Positions 29,001-38,562 of a DNA stretch of 64,000 nucleotides are shown here, in pieces. Origin of the DNA: Triops longicaudatus (Eukaryota; Arthropoda; Branchiopoda; Notostraca; Triopsidae); contig JAGQDJ010000608.1 in NCBI GenBank assembly GCA_022885665.1, forward strand, positions 62,001 to 126,000. The letters are read 5' to 3'. The position numbers and the translations under genes are program-made. The notes under the pieces were generated by a model. The model did no database searches and was not told the origin of the DNA. It was given only the letters and a program-made list of their open reading frames with translations. Numbering within the stretch: the first letter of the stretch is position 1; every line of letters begins with the position of its first letter.

Positions 29001-29339
29001 AATGTACATTTGACATTCCTGACATTCGAAATCGAAGACGAGCAAGAATGTGGATACGACTTTGTGGAAGTGTTTGCCGGCTTCGATGATTCCGGTGCTT
29101 CTTATGGGAGATTTTGTGGAAATACAGTAAGTACTATTCGATTCTTTTTTATTTTTCTTGAATTAGGTATTAATAGATATTATCTTTTGCAGATTCCGCC
29201 CGAGATTATTTCGGTCAACGAAGCTATTTTAGTGCGGTTCCGAAGTGATGATACTATTAATAACAAAGGATTTTCAGCTTCGTATGTTGCCATAGATGAA
29301 TCTGAAAACGAAGATATACCTAAACTTCTTTTATCTTAA
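14008..29339 (+). CDS. tld: Tolloid/BMP1-family secreted metalloprotease (astacin-CUB2-EGF-CUB-EGF-CUB2)
   Basis: Seventeen exons join in frame to about 1163 residues: 14008-14167, 19396-19765, 23377-23898, 24012-24190, 25542-25648, 25945-26071, 26146-26370, 26425-26547, 26850-26995, 27058-27253, 27339-27461, 27627-27787, 27876-28062, 28265-28518, 28585-28798, 28876-29126, 29193-29339. Residues 1-22 are a signal peptide, then a long prodomain ends at RRRR (283-286), a furin-type site. The astacin domain has HELGHVVGFWHEH (zinc histidines 380, 384 and 390, base Glu 381) and the Met-turn SIMHY (Met437, Tyr439). CUB1 and CUB2 span 490-718, a Ca-binding EGF 719-759, CUB3 760-875, a second EGF 876-917, and CUB4 and CUB5 918-1146. 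This is the full tolloid order. Family members cleave procollagen propeptides and chordin/Sog, releasing BMPs extracellularly. All catalytic residues are present. I cannot tell tolloid from tolkin, so the symbol is provisional. The prodomain of about 286 residues is longer than in BMP1. Confidence 0.95.
14168..19395 (+). other. Tolloid intron 1 (5.2 kb), no feature recognised
   Basis: The intron lies between the signal-peptide exon and the second prodomain exon. The boundaries are GTATTT and TTTGGTAG, and the split codon is Gly. I found no further exon, RNA gene or mobile-element protein in it on either strand. Being the first intron, it is a likely home for enhancers, but no site is called. 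Confidence 0.6.
19766..23376 (+). other. Tolloid intron 2 (3.6 kb), no feature recognised
   Basis: The donor GTAAAT follows an A-run at the end of exon 2, and the acceptor is TTCGTTAG. The codon split across it reads Lys. Short open stretches inside lack splice sites and look random. No repeat or gene is recognised. Confidence 0.55.
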
Positions 29340-30700
29340 GAGAAAAACAGCCATCCTACTTTTTAGTTTCTTAAATATAACCAAATTGATAAACATCTTA
29401 ACTCAAAAAACACTACATACTGTTGCAGCCAAATGTATTGTCCCGTGCTGCGGTTAACAATGTGGTGCATGAGCAAGTACGCTGGGCACCTTTTTAAGGT
29501 TGTTTCGTGCGAAAGAAAACTTCAGTGTAGTGGTATCCATCATGCTTGGCTTGTTATACCACTCATGTTCGCCCGGTTGTAGATGTGTAAGAACACTTGA
29601 TTGAGTGAACGGCGGAATCTTAGAAATGCAAAAACAAAAAAGTGAGAATGTATTTAGCTGGTACAAAGTAAATATTCATGGAAGTTCGGAGCACAATTTC
29701 ATTTAGATCGCAAAACAATCAGTACGTCGAAGTTCTAAGCGGTTCGCTCTGAGAGTCAGAACTGAAAATGTACAAATAGTAATATGGACTATTCTACGTT
29801 AAGTCAAGCAATATTTGTTAGATTTTATTTAGGTAAGTAGAATAGCGGGCCAAAAGGTATTTTTACTGAAGGATATGAAACAGCAAAATCGAAGGGCGCT
29901 TCACCCATTGTTACAAAAAGGGCAAAGGAGGTGAACCCATTCCTAAGTTGATCTGGCGCGTAAGAAAGGAAGAGATGCTCTTATGGTAGAACCTTAAAAG
30001 GTAAGACTTCTAGATAAGCATTGGTCAAAGCAAGGCCGTAGCTACGGGTTAAGGGGTCCCCACAAAATTTTTTAAGGGTTAGAGAATATGAAATGTCCAA
30101 TAAAATTTCATATGAAATGCCCCCCCCCCCCGCCCGAAACTAAGAAAAATATTTCCTCACTGAAATCCGCGCTAAAGCCCTGAACCAGAGATACGAGTTG
30201 CAACATTATGATTCTGGGTATACCTTTAGTTGATTTGACCTCCTTATTTTAACACAGTTTAACTTATTTTTCAATTTTGAAATGGCTCGTCAATCAGTCA
30301 TTTGGTACACTACCACTTCCTGGAAATCTGTCTATTGTACCGATTTTTGGACACCAACTAAGCCTACTCTCGAGTGTCCCTTATCTTTAAGCAATCAGGG
30401 CTTTACCACTGCCAGGAAGCTGACATACATGCGTGGTTCTTTTATGCTATCTCGACAATTTGCTGTCACCCTGAACTACACATCAATTGTCAGTTGTATT
30501 GTGTTTATAACAGCAATATGTGGACATAGTTAACGCTAAAATGTTTCGTTTGTTATTTACGTCCAACAACCCCCACCACCCTCCCGTGTCCCCCCATACA
30601 CGCACGCACTTTTTGTTTGCTCGTACATTAAGGAAGAAAAAAACTTTTTTCACCTCTGCTTCCGGGAATCATGAATCACGGTGTTAATCGATTTCAATTG
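29340..30700. other. Intergenic between tolloid and the next gene
   Basis: This is the tolloid 3' UTR and spacer. A poly-C tract of about 12 lies near 30120. No coding exon is seen. A stretch with open plus-strand frame at 30282-30533 has low-quality composition and no start context or splice partners. Confidence 0.5.
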
Positions 30701-30710
30701 AGTGTGTGCG

Positions 30711-30747
30711 CATAAAACTGGCCGCACCGTCTGTAAAACTGCCAGTA
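30711..30747 (+). promoter_or_regulatory. Candidate core promoter (TATA-like plus initiator)
   Basis: CATAAAA at 30711-30717 stands about 32 bp before CCAGTA at 30742-30747, which resembles the arthropod initiator TCAGT. The pair lies about 50 bp before the start codon of the small secreted-protein gene, giving a short 5' UTR. This is the normal TATA-to-start spacing. It is a sequence match only. Confidence 0.4.
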
Positions 30748-30794
30748 CTGTACGAGCCCACGAATAGAGCGTAACGAGCAGTACGAATTCCGCC

Positions 30795-31862
30795 ATGAAG
30801 CTGTTAATTTTTGCTGCGTTGCTTGCCCTAGCTTGTGTAACATTAGTTTTACGTCCAATTTACATTTTATTGATTAACTTATATCTTAACAGAGCCTTCC
30901 TCATCCGGAGAAAGATGATTCGGAGATCACGGCGACCCATTTAATAGACGAAGATCAAGACAGCTCCAATGCATCATCAGACGACGAGGAAGAAACTGCT
31001 CTTGGAACCCAAGACCCATCGAGCGATTTAGCCCTCCTACAAACAAACGAGGATAACATCGGCGATGAAGACGATGAAGACGAATATTCGGACTCTGCCG
31101 ATGAAGAAGTAATGTCTGCATACGATATCTTTTTAAAAAATAAAGATAAATAAATAAGATAATATACGAACAGTACAAAAAAGTGTAAACCTATGCAAAG
31201 TCTAATGTTACTATTTTGCTTTGAAAAGACCATTAAAAAATCTTCTTCTGGAGACTACGAAGCTTAAAACACACATAGAAGTTATATGATTTTTTTTTTT
31301 GCCTACTACCTTTTTGCTGTAGGAGACAGGTAGGACGCCTACTCGCAGGAGACGTCATACACTTCAAAGTAGAGCCAAAAGGAGCAATGTAGACGCCAGC
31401 GGCAACAAAAACGGAGCCAGCGGAGCTGGACACGGATGGAGCGATTTCGGAGCAAATAATGGAACAAAAGGTGGACGCCCAGGCAGTAACAACGGAACGG
31501 ACGGCAATATGAAAAACAATAATTCCACCCGTACAAATGGAACCCGCACTACTGGCACCCGAAGGACACCGGGATTATTGGGTGTGGGTGTGGTCGTGTT
31601 AAATGGTGGAACTCCAAGCAACAATGGAGGAGAGAATGCCGCGGGCGCTGATATTAATGGTGGTACTGGGGGAAACACAGGCAAGAGTACCGGTGCTCAA
31701 GATGGAAACACAGATGGCAGTAACCGAAAAACGACCAGTAGTAATGGTGACAGTGGCAAAGGGGGCAGTACCGGAAGCGGAGTAAGTAACAGCGGTAAAG
31801 GGGGTACTGGTAGCAGTAGTAGCAGACCCAGAACTTTTGGAAGGAGTAAAAGGCGAGGTTAG
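30795..31862 (+). CDS. Secreted protein of unknown family: acidic domain, furin sites, Gly/Asn/Ser-rich basic domain
   Basis: Three exons (30795-30836, 30893-31108, 31323-31862) join in phase 0 to 265 residues. Exon 1 encodes MKLLIFAALLALAC, a clear signal peptide core. Exon 2 (residues 15-86) is strongly acidic, with runs such as SDDEEE and EDDEDEYSDSADEE. Exon 3 opens with RRRR (94-97) and RAKR (103-106), both furin-type, and continues as a low-complexity Gly/Asn/Ser/Thr region with several N-x-S/T sites, a short hydrophobic patch (GLLGVGVVVL) and a basic end (TFGRSKRRG). The acidic half may be a propeptide that keeps the basic half soluble until cleaved; this is inference. Composition recalls matrix or biomineral-associated proteins, but I recognise no family. 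Both introns are tiny (56 and 214 bp), and unspliced reading of either soon meets a stop. A TATA-like box lies upstream and AATAAA downstream. Confidence 0.68.
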
Positions 31863-31975
31863 GGCTATGGCGAAAATGTATCTGGTTTTAAAAAATGGCG
31901 AGGAACAAATCGATGTTGTTGGAGGACTGGTGAAGTTCAAAAATTGCTATAAACACACGTGTAGGATTTGGGAAA

Positions 31976-31981
31976 AATAAA
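31976..31981 (+). promoter_or_regulatory. Polyadenylation signal AATAAA
   Basis: AATAAA lies 114 bp after the stop codon of the small secreted-protein gene. It is followed by GT-rich sequence (TTGTGTGCTTTTTC), a reasonable downstream element. With the promoter and three exons it completes a compact gene of about 1.25 kb. Confidence 0.5.
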
Positions 31982-33045
31982 TATATTTGCACTATTGTGT
32001 GCTTTTTCGATTTTCTCTGATAACGAAACAGGATTGTAAGCTAACGAGTCTTTACTTCTGGAAATAACTAATGGAAATAACTGTCTGTTTACGAAAGTAA
32101 CAAAGACGTAAATTCACTCAAAATACCAGACAATAAATTTAAGTTTATCTCATTTAGTTACGAGAAAAAAGCACCATTTGGACTTACGATATCATCTGAA
32201 TAAATTTCCGTATCTTCACTTAATTGCCGTCGACGTAGTAATTGTACACACGATAATTCAGCAAACTGCTCAGGTAAATATGGAAAACAGCACGAGCGGT
32301 CAGTAAACAGATAAACTAACATCCGCGCGGTTCACACAATCCAAAATCCATGGCCTTGGTGACGTTTGAAGTAGCCAAAATAAGTGCTTTTGAAACTATA
32401 TTAAGATCTTTGTTAAAAAAAAGTCACTTGATATCCGATAGGCTACTGTACTATTTTCTTACCGTCTAATTAGACCAGTTTGCGTAAGTACGATAATCAC
32501 GACACAAGTGTATATTGATGAATCTCTTTTATTCCATAGCTGTTCACCAAAAGACCACAAGTTACATCGTCGGATCGTTGGCTAGCGCCTGGATCTGTGC
32601 AAACAGTTTCTGTACCCATTATGTACCCTTGAAAAAAGGGACGACCAAACCAAGCGATTTACCACGAAATAACTTCGTAAAGAATGGTTTTATAAATCAA
32701 CTTTATTTTTAGTAATTGAACGTTAGCGAAATACTTTGTATTTTGTAAGTTTTTTTTAACTTGAGGCCTCTCCACCGAGTAGGGGTTTTCTTTTAAAATT
32801 TTGTAAAGGAAACGATGTGAAGAAAAAGTTAAGATTTCGCAACTAAAGAGGAAAGAGTTGAACACTTGGCCTATGCACGTGCAAGGATGACAGAATGAAA
32901 AATGGTTTAATGGAAAGAGAGGGGTGATAAAGCTAGAAAGGGGGTTACATGAAGCTTGTGCACGTGGTTATTCGGGTCTTCGCGAACCTCACTCGGAACA
33001 CAAGTTGAACTCGTACATCGTCAGGGTTCGAGGGGAGCAGGGAGT
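31982..33045. other. Intergenic spacer
   Basis: AT-rich spacer between the small secreted-protein gene and boule. Short open frames are present but none has a credible start, splice partner or recognisable protein. Nothing further seen. Confidence 0.5.
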
Positions 33046-33050
33046 ATGAC

Positions 33051-33085
33051 TTTATATAGGTCTATTTTTTATGGTTACACATCAG
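33051..33085 (+). promoter_or_regulatory. Candidate TATA box and initiator for boule
   Basis: TTTATATAGG at 33051-33060 is a good TATA box. ATCAGC at about 33081-33086 sits 30 bp downstream, a possible initiator. This predicts a 5' UTR of about 330 nt ahead of the ATG at 33410. That leader contains an upstream open frame (33071-33382), which could dampen translation. Inference from motif spacing only. Confidence 0.35.
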
Positions 33086-33409
33086 CAACGGATTGCTCAC
33101 CTCGATCGTGAAACGAGACGAAAAACTTTGTCAGTTGGAGTTGGAGGGTTCCATTGCCCTGACGCTTTCTCAGAACGTTGCCTGAGCGCATCCTCAATTA
33201 CGAAATCCTCCAGATTCAACTCATTGTTATTCGTTATTGCAGTTGTTTTTTTTTTCCCCGATTTTCATCCAACATCTTTTTCTCCTCCTCAAAAAAATCT
33301 TAGTGCGCCTTTTCAGTGTGATCTTTTTTGTTCTCTCAAATCGGGTTTGGTCAGACGTGTTACACAACTTGGACATCACTAGAAAGCTGCAAACGCTGAA
33401 CAATTTATT

Positions 33410-35848
33410 ATGGTAAACACCTGAAAAAATTTGAACTATTATTTTGCTGTTTGCATGGGAGTTTTAATCTTCATGCATAGTGGCTTACTCGAGATAGTGA
33501 TTTTATTCATAGAGTAGATTTGTTATGTTTAAAGTTTGAAACTTTGGAGTCTTATTTGCGCTCGCATTCCTTCTTTTTTTTCTTAGAGCTCGGCTTCGTC
33601 GTCGACCTTGTCGGACTCGGCCACGTCGCCGAACACCTACGTATCTAGAGGACCAACAATGTCAACTGCCTTGGTGCCTGTCCCTCTTCATTGCAACAGT
33701 TTCCCGAAACACGGAACTCTTGTACCTAATCGCGTTTTCATTGGTGGATTGGCGGCTTCCGTCACCGAAGATGAGTTAGGCAGTCTCTTTGCCCGCTACG
33801 GGAATGTGCGGACAGTAAAGATCATTGTTGATCGCGTTGGATTGTCGAAAGGCTATGGCTTTGTAACCTTTGATAACGAAGAAGAGGTTCAACAATTGCT
33901 CAAAATCGTCTCAGTAGGTTTTTCTATGCCACATTTACATGTATAAAACACCCCTTTTTTCGCAGAGCCAAGTAATCGTTCTGAAAGATCGGAAGCTCAA
34001 TGTTGCCCCTGCTGTGCGTAAGCAGGTAACGAGATTTTTTTTTGTCTAGAAATCTCCATTATGCCGATTTTCCATTTAGAAGTTTCCATTAGTGAGTTTC
34101 CACAAGCATCAGCATCAGCCCCATTCGAATTGCACGTCTCAGCGAGTCAATTCTTACTCGTATGTCTTGCACAATGTCATTTCTTACTCTTCTGTATGTC
34201 AATTCTTACTCTTCTGTGGAAACTCGGCATTACTTCTATCCTTTCTCCATTTTGTTCTCGTTTCATTATATGTTCTTTGCTTGTTTAAAGGGTATCGGTC
34301 GAAGCTTGGAGTCGCTTACGTCGCCGTTATCGCCTGCCTACCCGGCTTACTACAACAGTATGCCTTATTTGCATCCCGTTACTTCTCCTGCCGTCTCCCC
34401 TTCTGTGGCATCTAGTCCAAGCGTCTCTGTTGTAAATACGCCTACAACGCCGTCTGTACTTCCATCCGTTCCTGCTCAGCCTGATGTGCAGATAGCTGCA
34501 ACTCCTAGTTCTTCCGGGGGTGCAAGCGCTGTACCTCCTCTGGCAGTGCCTCCCGGGGATGTTAATATGGCTGCGGCGTATTACGCTACACCTGCTGGTC
34601 CGGCACGCTCTACTCCTTATCCGTACTTGTATGCCCCGCCAGTGTACTTTCAACAGTATCCGTACACTGCCCCGGTAATAAATTTCCAAATACCCTGTGT
34701 TGCCATCCTTTAATTCTTGTGTTAAACAGCAGTGGGCGCCTGGTACACAGTGGCAATGGTTGTCCAGTTACCGTCAAGTATCTTTGAATCTTTCTTCAGA
34801 AAAGGATGCTTATAAATTAATATTTTTGATTTAGGCAAGCCCGGTTACACAGTATGTTTATTTTGGCAATGCCCTCCCCGGAACAGCGGTGGTTGGCGAT
34901 CCAGGGACCGGGCAAGCCGCGTTTGTAACACCGTCACCATCCTCACCTGCAGTTGGTCATACGTACACGAACGTCATTCCCGTGGAGCAGAGTCACGTAA
35001 GTCACGTGTTTTTACCCTCTCTGGTCTACTTCTTGCTTCTGCTTTCGCTTACAGTAGCTTGCTAGTACGCTTGAAATCTTATAAGCTTGATTCGCATTCT
35101 TACGCATTATGCATGCATGTCTCAGGAAGGGGCGAATGTTGTTTCTGGGTCCAACAATAACCAAGCTGGCGATCAAGGGTTAGCCGAGCCGTCCACTCTG
35201 TATTCCCATAATCGGCAATACTACTTGCATGCGAGTGAGCCTCTACTGACAGCGCCTAGAGCTGCTCTTTGTACACCACCATCCGTCTCCGTTTTCACGG
35301 CTCCCAATGCTCCTCCACGAAGAGCTTCGTCGCAACGTTGGAGTCACGAAGCAACGCAGTGGAACGATGTCCCGTGGAATGGTGGCGGTGGCGGCAATGG
35401 TGGTGGTGTACGGCTTCGTGACTTTTCACCCGATTGCGACAGAAGGCGTCGACAGGCGTCAGATTCGTACAGTTGGACTCAATATAGGCATTCCTCTGAT
35501 CAACTGGCTGGCTTGGGCTCAATTAGCAGCCCACGTTTGTGCCCGGCCAAAAAGCTGGTTTTTTCGCCAGCTTCATCCCACTCCTCTTTGAATCTCAGCC
35601 TTAATGAAACACTTTCGTGTCCCGAACAGGGTTCAACCAGCAACAATCCGCCGTTAAATCATCACTGCGCTATCCAGTCCAAGCGGCGTTTGGTACTTGA
35701 CCAGCAATCTCCAAGTCGTCTGAACCGGGACAGGCATCTGGCATCGTCGTCACCCGGCGCCTGTCTTTCGCAGGTGTCGCGTGTGCCTATCACGCCTCCA
35801 GCTACGCCTGTTGACTCAAATGATATCGCGAAACAGATGCGTCTTTGA
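33410..35848 (+). CDS. bol: BOULE/DAZ-family RNA-binding protein
   Basis: Seven coding exons join in frame to about 568 residues: 33410-33412 (ATG only), 33587-33913, 33966-34025, 34291-34674, 34730-34777, 34835-34996, 35126-35848. One RRM spans about 49-130, with RNP2 RVFIGGL (50-56) and RNP1 KGYGFVTF (89-96). It ends in LKDRKLNVAPAVRKQ, the DAZ-type RRM tail. The pattern GTLVPNRVFIGGL before the domain is also typical. The central part is rich in Pro, Tyr, Ser and Gln (YPYLYAPPVYFQQYPY), followed by QWAPGTQWQW, which resembles the PGQWQW stretch of BOULE. Family members are germline proteins that bind mRNA 3' UTRs and promote translation at meiotic entry. The last exon adds about 240 residues of Ser/Pro-rich sequence, making the protein longer than the roughly 280 residues of vertebrate BOULE. 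An intron after the bare ATG forces a splice before any product is made; alternatively translation could start at the ATG at 33659. Confidence 0.88.
34085..34225 (+). repeat. Dispersed repeat copy 1, in boule intron 3
   Basis: This intronic stretch shares an extended imperfect match with 46430-46560. Common blocks include CCCCATT-GAATT, GTCAA-TCTTACT-GTA and CTTGCACAA in the same order and spacing. Inside it, TCTTACTC-TCTGT-TGTCA recurs two or three times in tandem. No coding capacity or terminal repeats are evident; it may be a fragment of a short interspersed element. Confidence 0.45.
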
Positions 35849-36372
35849 TTTCGGAAGAATTATAGCAATGAATTAAGGTTAACGGGAGAAATGTTGAATA
35901 TACTCTGATTTTTCATTAATTTATTGAAACTAAAATTGTCCAAGCAAAATGCTCAAATAATCATTCCAATTATTGTTGTGATCAAACTCGTGAATTTTTG
36001 TATTGCATGCCTCAAAGAATTATACGTTGATTATACCCAATGTTAATTACAAATCGTTAAAGCATGACACATGGTCTCGGCTAACTATTCAGTCGCAGTC
36101 GAAGGTAGGGGTTTTCTTTTGTAAGTCGTCTTCTAGTTTAAAGTGGACAGAACATAAACAGGCGCGGGTATCAACTTTTAGTTGGATATTTTCTTTCCTC
36201 ATTTACTTCATACTGAAGAAGCACAGCGAAAAGATTGCTAGACATGGAGACTCAAAAGTAACGACAGAAAAAGGTTTGTTATTATAGAATCTGCATTTCT
36301 AGATCCCCTAGAAACGAATAATTTACCCCCGGAAAGCGAGTTCGTTCAGAAAAGGCACCAGGAAATGGGGAC
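35849..36372. other. boule 3' flank, no feature recognised
   Basis: This is the presumed 3' UTR of boule and spacer. No canonical AATAAA with good context was noted, and no coding exon on either strand. Confidence 0.4.
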
Positions 36373-37185
36373 TCATATGACCCCGCTTTTTACGTGGTTT
36401 CTTATGCGTTGTTTCTTTACGTGGTTTCGTTGTAACTTAAGTTGAATATTGGAGATCATAATTAGATTAGGGTCCGTAATAGAATCCAGGTTTTGTCTGA
36501 GATCAGTTATTTCTTGGGTAAGGAAGTTTTGCAAGAGTTTTACGTTACGGATAGTAGCTTCGTCATTAGGTTGTAGGTATTCACTCACCCAAGCGGCTGC
36601 TAACTCGCTGCTGGAAAATTCAATACCCACCAAGACGCTGTTAAGTAACCTCACCTCTAAAGTGTTTTAGATTTCATAGATTGCTCCAAGTAATTCAAAG
36701 TAAATACTTTTTAAGTACGCTGTGGAAACGGTTTGCAATATCGTGTCTACTCCATTATCGAAAACGTCTACCAAATTTTGAATGTCTTCGACTTTTCGGT
36801 CTACTGGCTGTTTTCACATGTACCCTCAGCTTGACAACAGATTTGAGCGTCACGCCAATTTAGTCATTCAGACCGCTAGGCGGCTATGCAATGTTTGGGT
36901 TCGGCTCGGGAAGCTAAATATCTTGTGTGCGCGCTAAATAATACAGTCCGTTTCATTGCTAAACCTCAGTTGTGAGCTGTGACAGCCTCTAAAGTAGCGG
37001 TGTTGTGGGCCACTTCATCGAAAGGCAAATTTGTGACATGGGATGAATAAATAAGTTTTTTCCGTATCGAAGAACTCGACAGGAATACAGTCCAAAACAA
37101 CGAAGTTCCAAATCGATTCGAGGATCCACACCATTCGGATATTTAAATCCGTTCTTTGTTACACGGAGTTTCTGACGTTTTTTTT
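36373..37185 (-). pseudogene. Decayed protein-coding remnant, family not recognised
   Basis: The minus strand holds protein-like segments that change frame. From the upstream side these are KNGFKYPNGVDPRIDLELR (near 37150), IPVEFFDTEKTYLFIPCHKF (near 37060), DEVAHNTATLEAVTAHN (36970-37025), then KQPVDRKVEDIQNLVDVF running to a TAA at 36667-36669, and beyond it in the same frame SSSELAAAWVSEYLQPNDEA and LTQEITDLRQNLDSITDPN, ending at 36373. The composition is that of a real folded protein, whereas the surrounding DNA is not. At least two frameshifts and two stops break it, though part of the breaks could be introns. A direct repeat (GAAACCACGTAAA) lies near the end. I cannot name the family. 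Confidence 0.45.
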
Positions 37186-37254
37186 GTTCGTTCTAGGATT
37201 CAGTTGTCCTAAACGACATCAGCTAATCTTATCGGTACTATACCGAAATGTGTT

Positions 37255-37352
37255 TGTGCAAAATGTTTGGCTTGTTATCCAGTTCCTGATCCCGAAGTTC
37301 TGGTGGCAAATGGTGAAGCAAGTGGCGAAGGCTTGCTAACAGCTTACTAGGT
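37255..37352 (+). pseudogene. Possible sushi (CCP) domain remnant
   Basis: The plus-strand reading CYPVPDPEVLVANGEASGEG resembles the start of a complement-control (sushi) module (Cys, Pro-rich turn, NGE-SG) and then hits stops. It may be the first surviving exon of the broken sushi/EGF gene at 39.2-41.6 kb, 1.8 kb further on. The match is short. Confidence 0.3.
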
Positions 37353-37671
37353 ATAAGTGACCCAGAACCCGGGTGAACGCGAATACCGTAAGTTTTGAAT
37401 TTATTAATCAATTTTTTAAAATCAATGTCTTATGACCTACGTTATGCATTTCAGTTCCTTATCTCCATAGCTGGTACCCAAACTCCATTAGTTTTGCGAA
37501 TATCTCTCAGTTTGTTCACAAAAACTTTGCAGAGTATAACTCTCAAAACAGCTTGTCGAACTGTTACAATGCTAGCCTCAAAAACTCCCAAACAGTCTAG
37601 CGTGTGGTGACGAAGAAATTGTTTTAAATTTTTCGTTTTAGTAAAAATGAGCAAACATTATGTTTAATCTG

Positions 37672-38083
37672 GCAAACTTCTGAAGGGCTTTTTTTGGGGG
37701 AAAAAAGCTCTTCTGCACCACACACTAGATTTTTCAAAGCATTTTTTTTACACCAAAATCGTAAAAATCGGACTAGCCGTTTTGGAGCTATGGTCCGCGA
37801 GAGTTCCCCATATTCGCCAGGAGTGCTCTAGCTTTAATTCTTTCTTTCTTTTGAAAGCAAGTAGGCAAAAGCTAGCAAGAAAGAGAAAAAAAAATCTTGC
37901 TTGCCTGCTTGCTTTCTTTCCTTGGGTAGAGCTGGAGCGCTCGTGGCGAACAACATGATTGCGGATCATAGCTCCAAAGCGGCTAGTCCGATTCTTACGA
38001 TTTTGGTGACAAAAAATTATTTGAAAAATCTAGTGTGTGGTGTCGAAGTGCTTTTCTTTTCAAAAAGCCATTTAAAAGTTTGC
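37672..38083. repeat. Foldback inverted-repeat element (MITE-like)
   Basis: Left arm 37672-37833 and right arm 37930-38083 are inverted copies, for example GGACTAGCCGTTTTGGAGCT on the left against the complement of AGCTCCAAAGCGGCTAGTCC on the right. CACCACACACTAG and its complement also match. The 96-bp centre is itself a CTTTC/GAAAG-rich hairpin. A third, partial copy of the right arm lies at 38106-38183. No transposase is present. The arms differ at scattered positions, so it is not a recent insertion or an assembly artefact. Confidence 0.7.
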
Positions 38084-38105
38084 AAAATTTGCTTGTCAGA
38101 CGAAA

Positions 38106-38183
38106 AACATGGGAACTCTTCCCGACCATAGTTCCAAAACGGCTATTCCGATTCTTATGGTTTTATTGTCAAAAAATTCTTTG
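38106..38183 (+). repeat. Third partial arm copy of the foldback element
   Basis: CCATAGTTCCAAAACGGCTA and the following ATTCCGATTCTTATGGTTTT repeat the right arm of the adjacent foldback in the same orientation, with many substitutions. It suggests a nested or tandemly duplicated element. Confidence 0.6.
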
Positions 38184-38301
38184 TTTCTTTCTTTAACTTT
38201 TCTCATTAGTCACTACCTTTATTAATATAATCAAACTTTATTACTATAATCATTATTATCACTATTAGCTTAGCTAGAGATGGAGCACTCTAGCTCAAAG
38301 C

Positions 38302-38472
38302 TTGCCCTGCAAGGTGATCGGCAAGTGTGGTTCCATCTCGGTGCGTCTCATCCCGGCTCGTCGCGGTACTGGCATTGTATCTGCTCCCGTACCCAAGAAT
38401 TTGTTGCAAATGGCCGGTATTGAAGATTGCTACATCTCGGCTCGTGGTAGCACTGGCACCTTGGGTAACTTT
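38302..38472 (+). pseudogene. RpS2: Fragment of ribosomal protein S2 (uS5)
   Basis: 57 codons read LPCKVIGKCGSISVRLIPAR, then RGTGIVSAPVPKNLLQMAG, then IEDCYISARGSTGTLGNF. This is the central S5 core of RPS2, the ribosomal small-subunit protein. The match stops abruptly on both sides: upstream is repeat DNA and downstream an ATT microsatellite. There is no start, no N-terminal Gly/Arg region and no remainder of the protein. Changes such as Arg for the usual Pro in LIPA-P-RG and Asn for Lys in PVPKK point to a non-functional copy. The absence of a poly-A tail leaves open a segmental duplication of one exon rather than a retrocopy. Confidence 0.8.
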
Positions 38473-38562
38473 CTTTATGTGGATCTCGGATCTGGGTCTT
38501 TATCCCCCGCTTTACGCGATTGTGACCCCGCTGAACGCGACCATGACCTGCTTTGCGGGGGA

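Noticed and set aside
31364..31940. Antisense open frames over the small secreted-protein gene
   Set aside because: Pro/Val/Thr-rich readings arise from the complement of Gly/Asn/Ser codons; no splice or start support, while the sense frame has signal peptide and splice sites.
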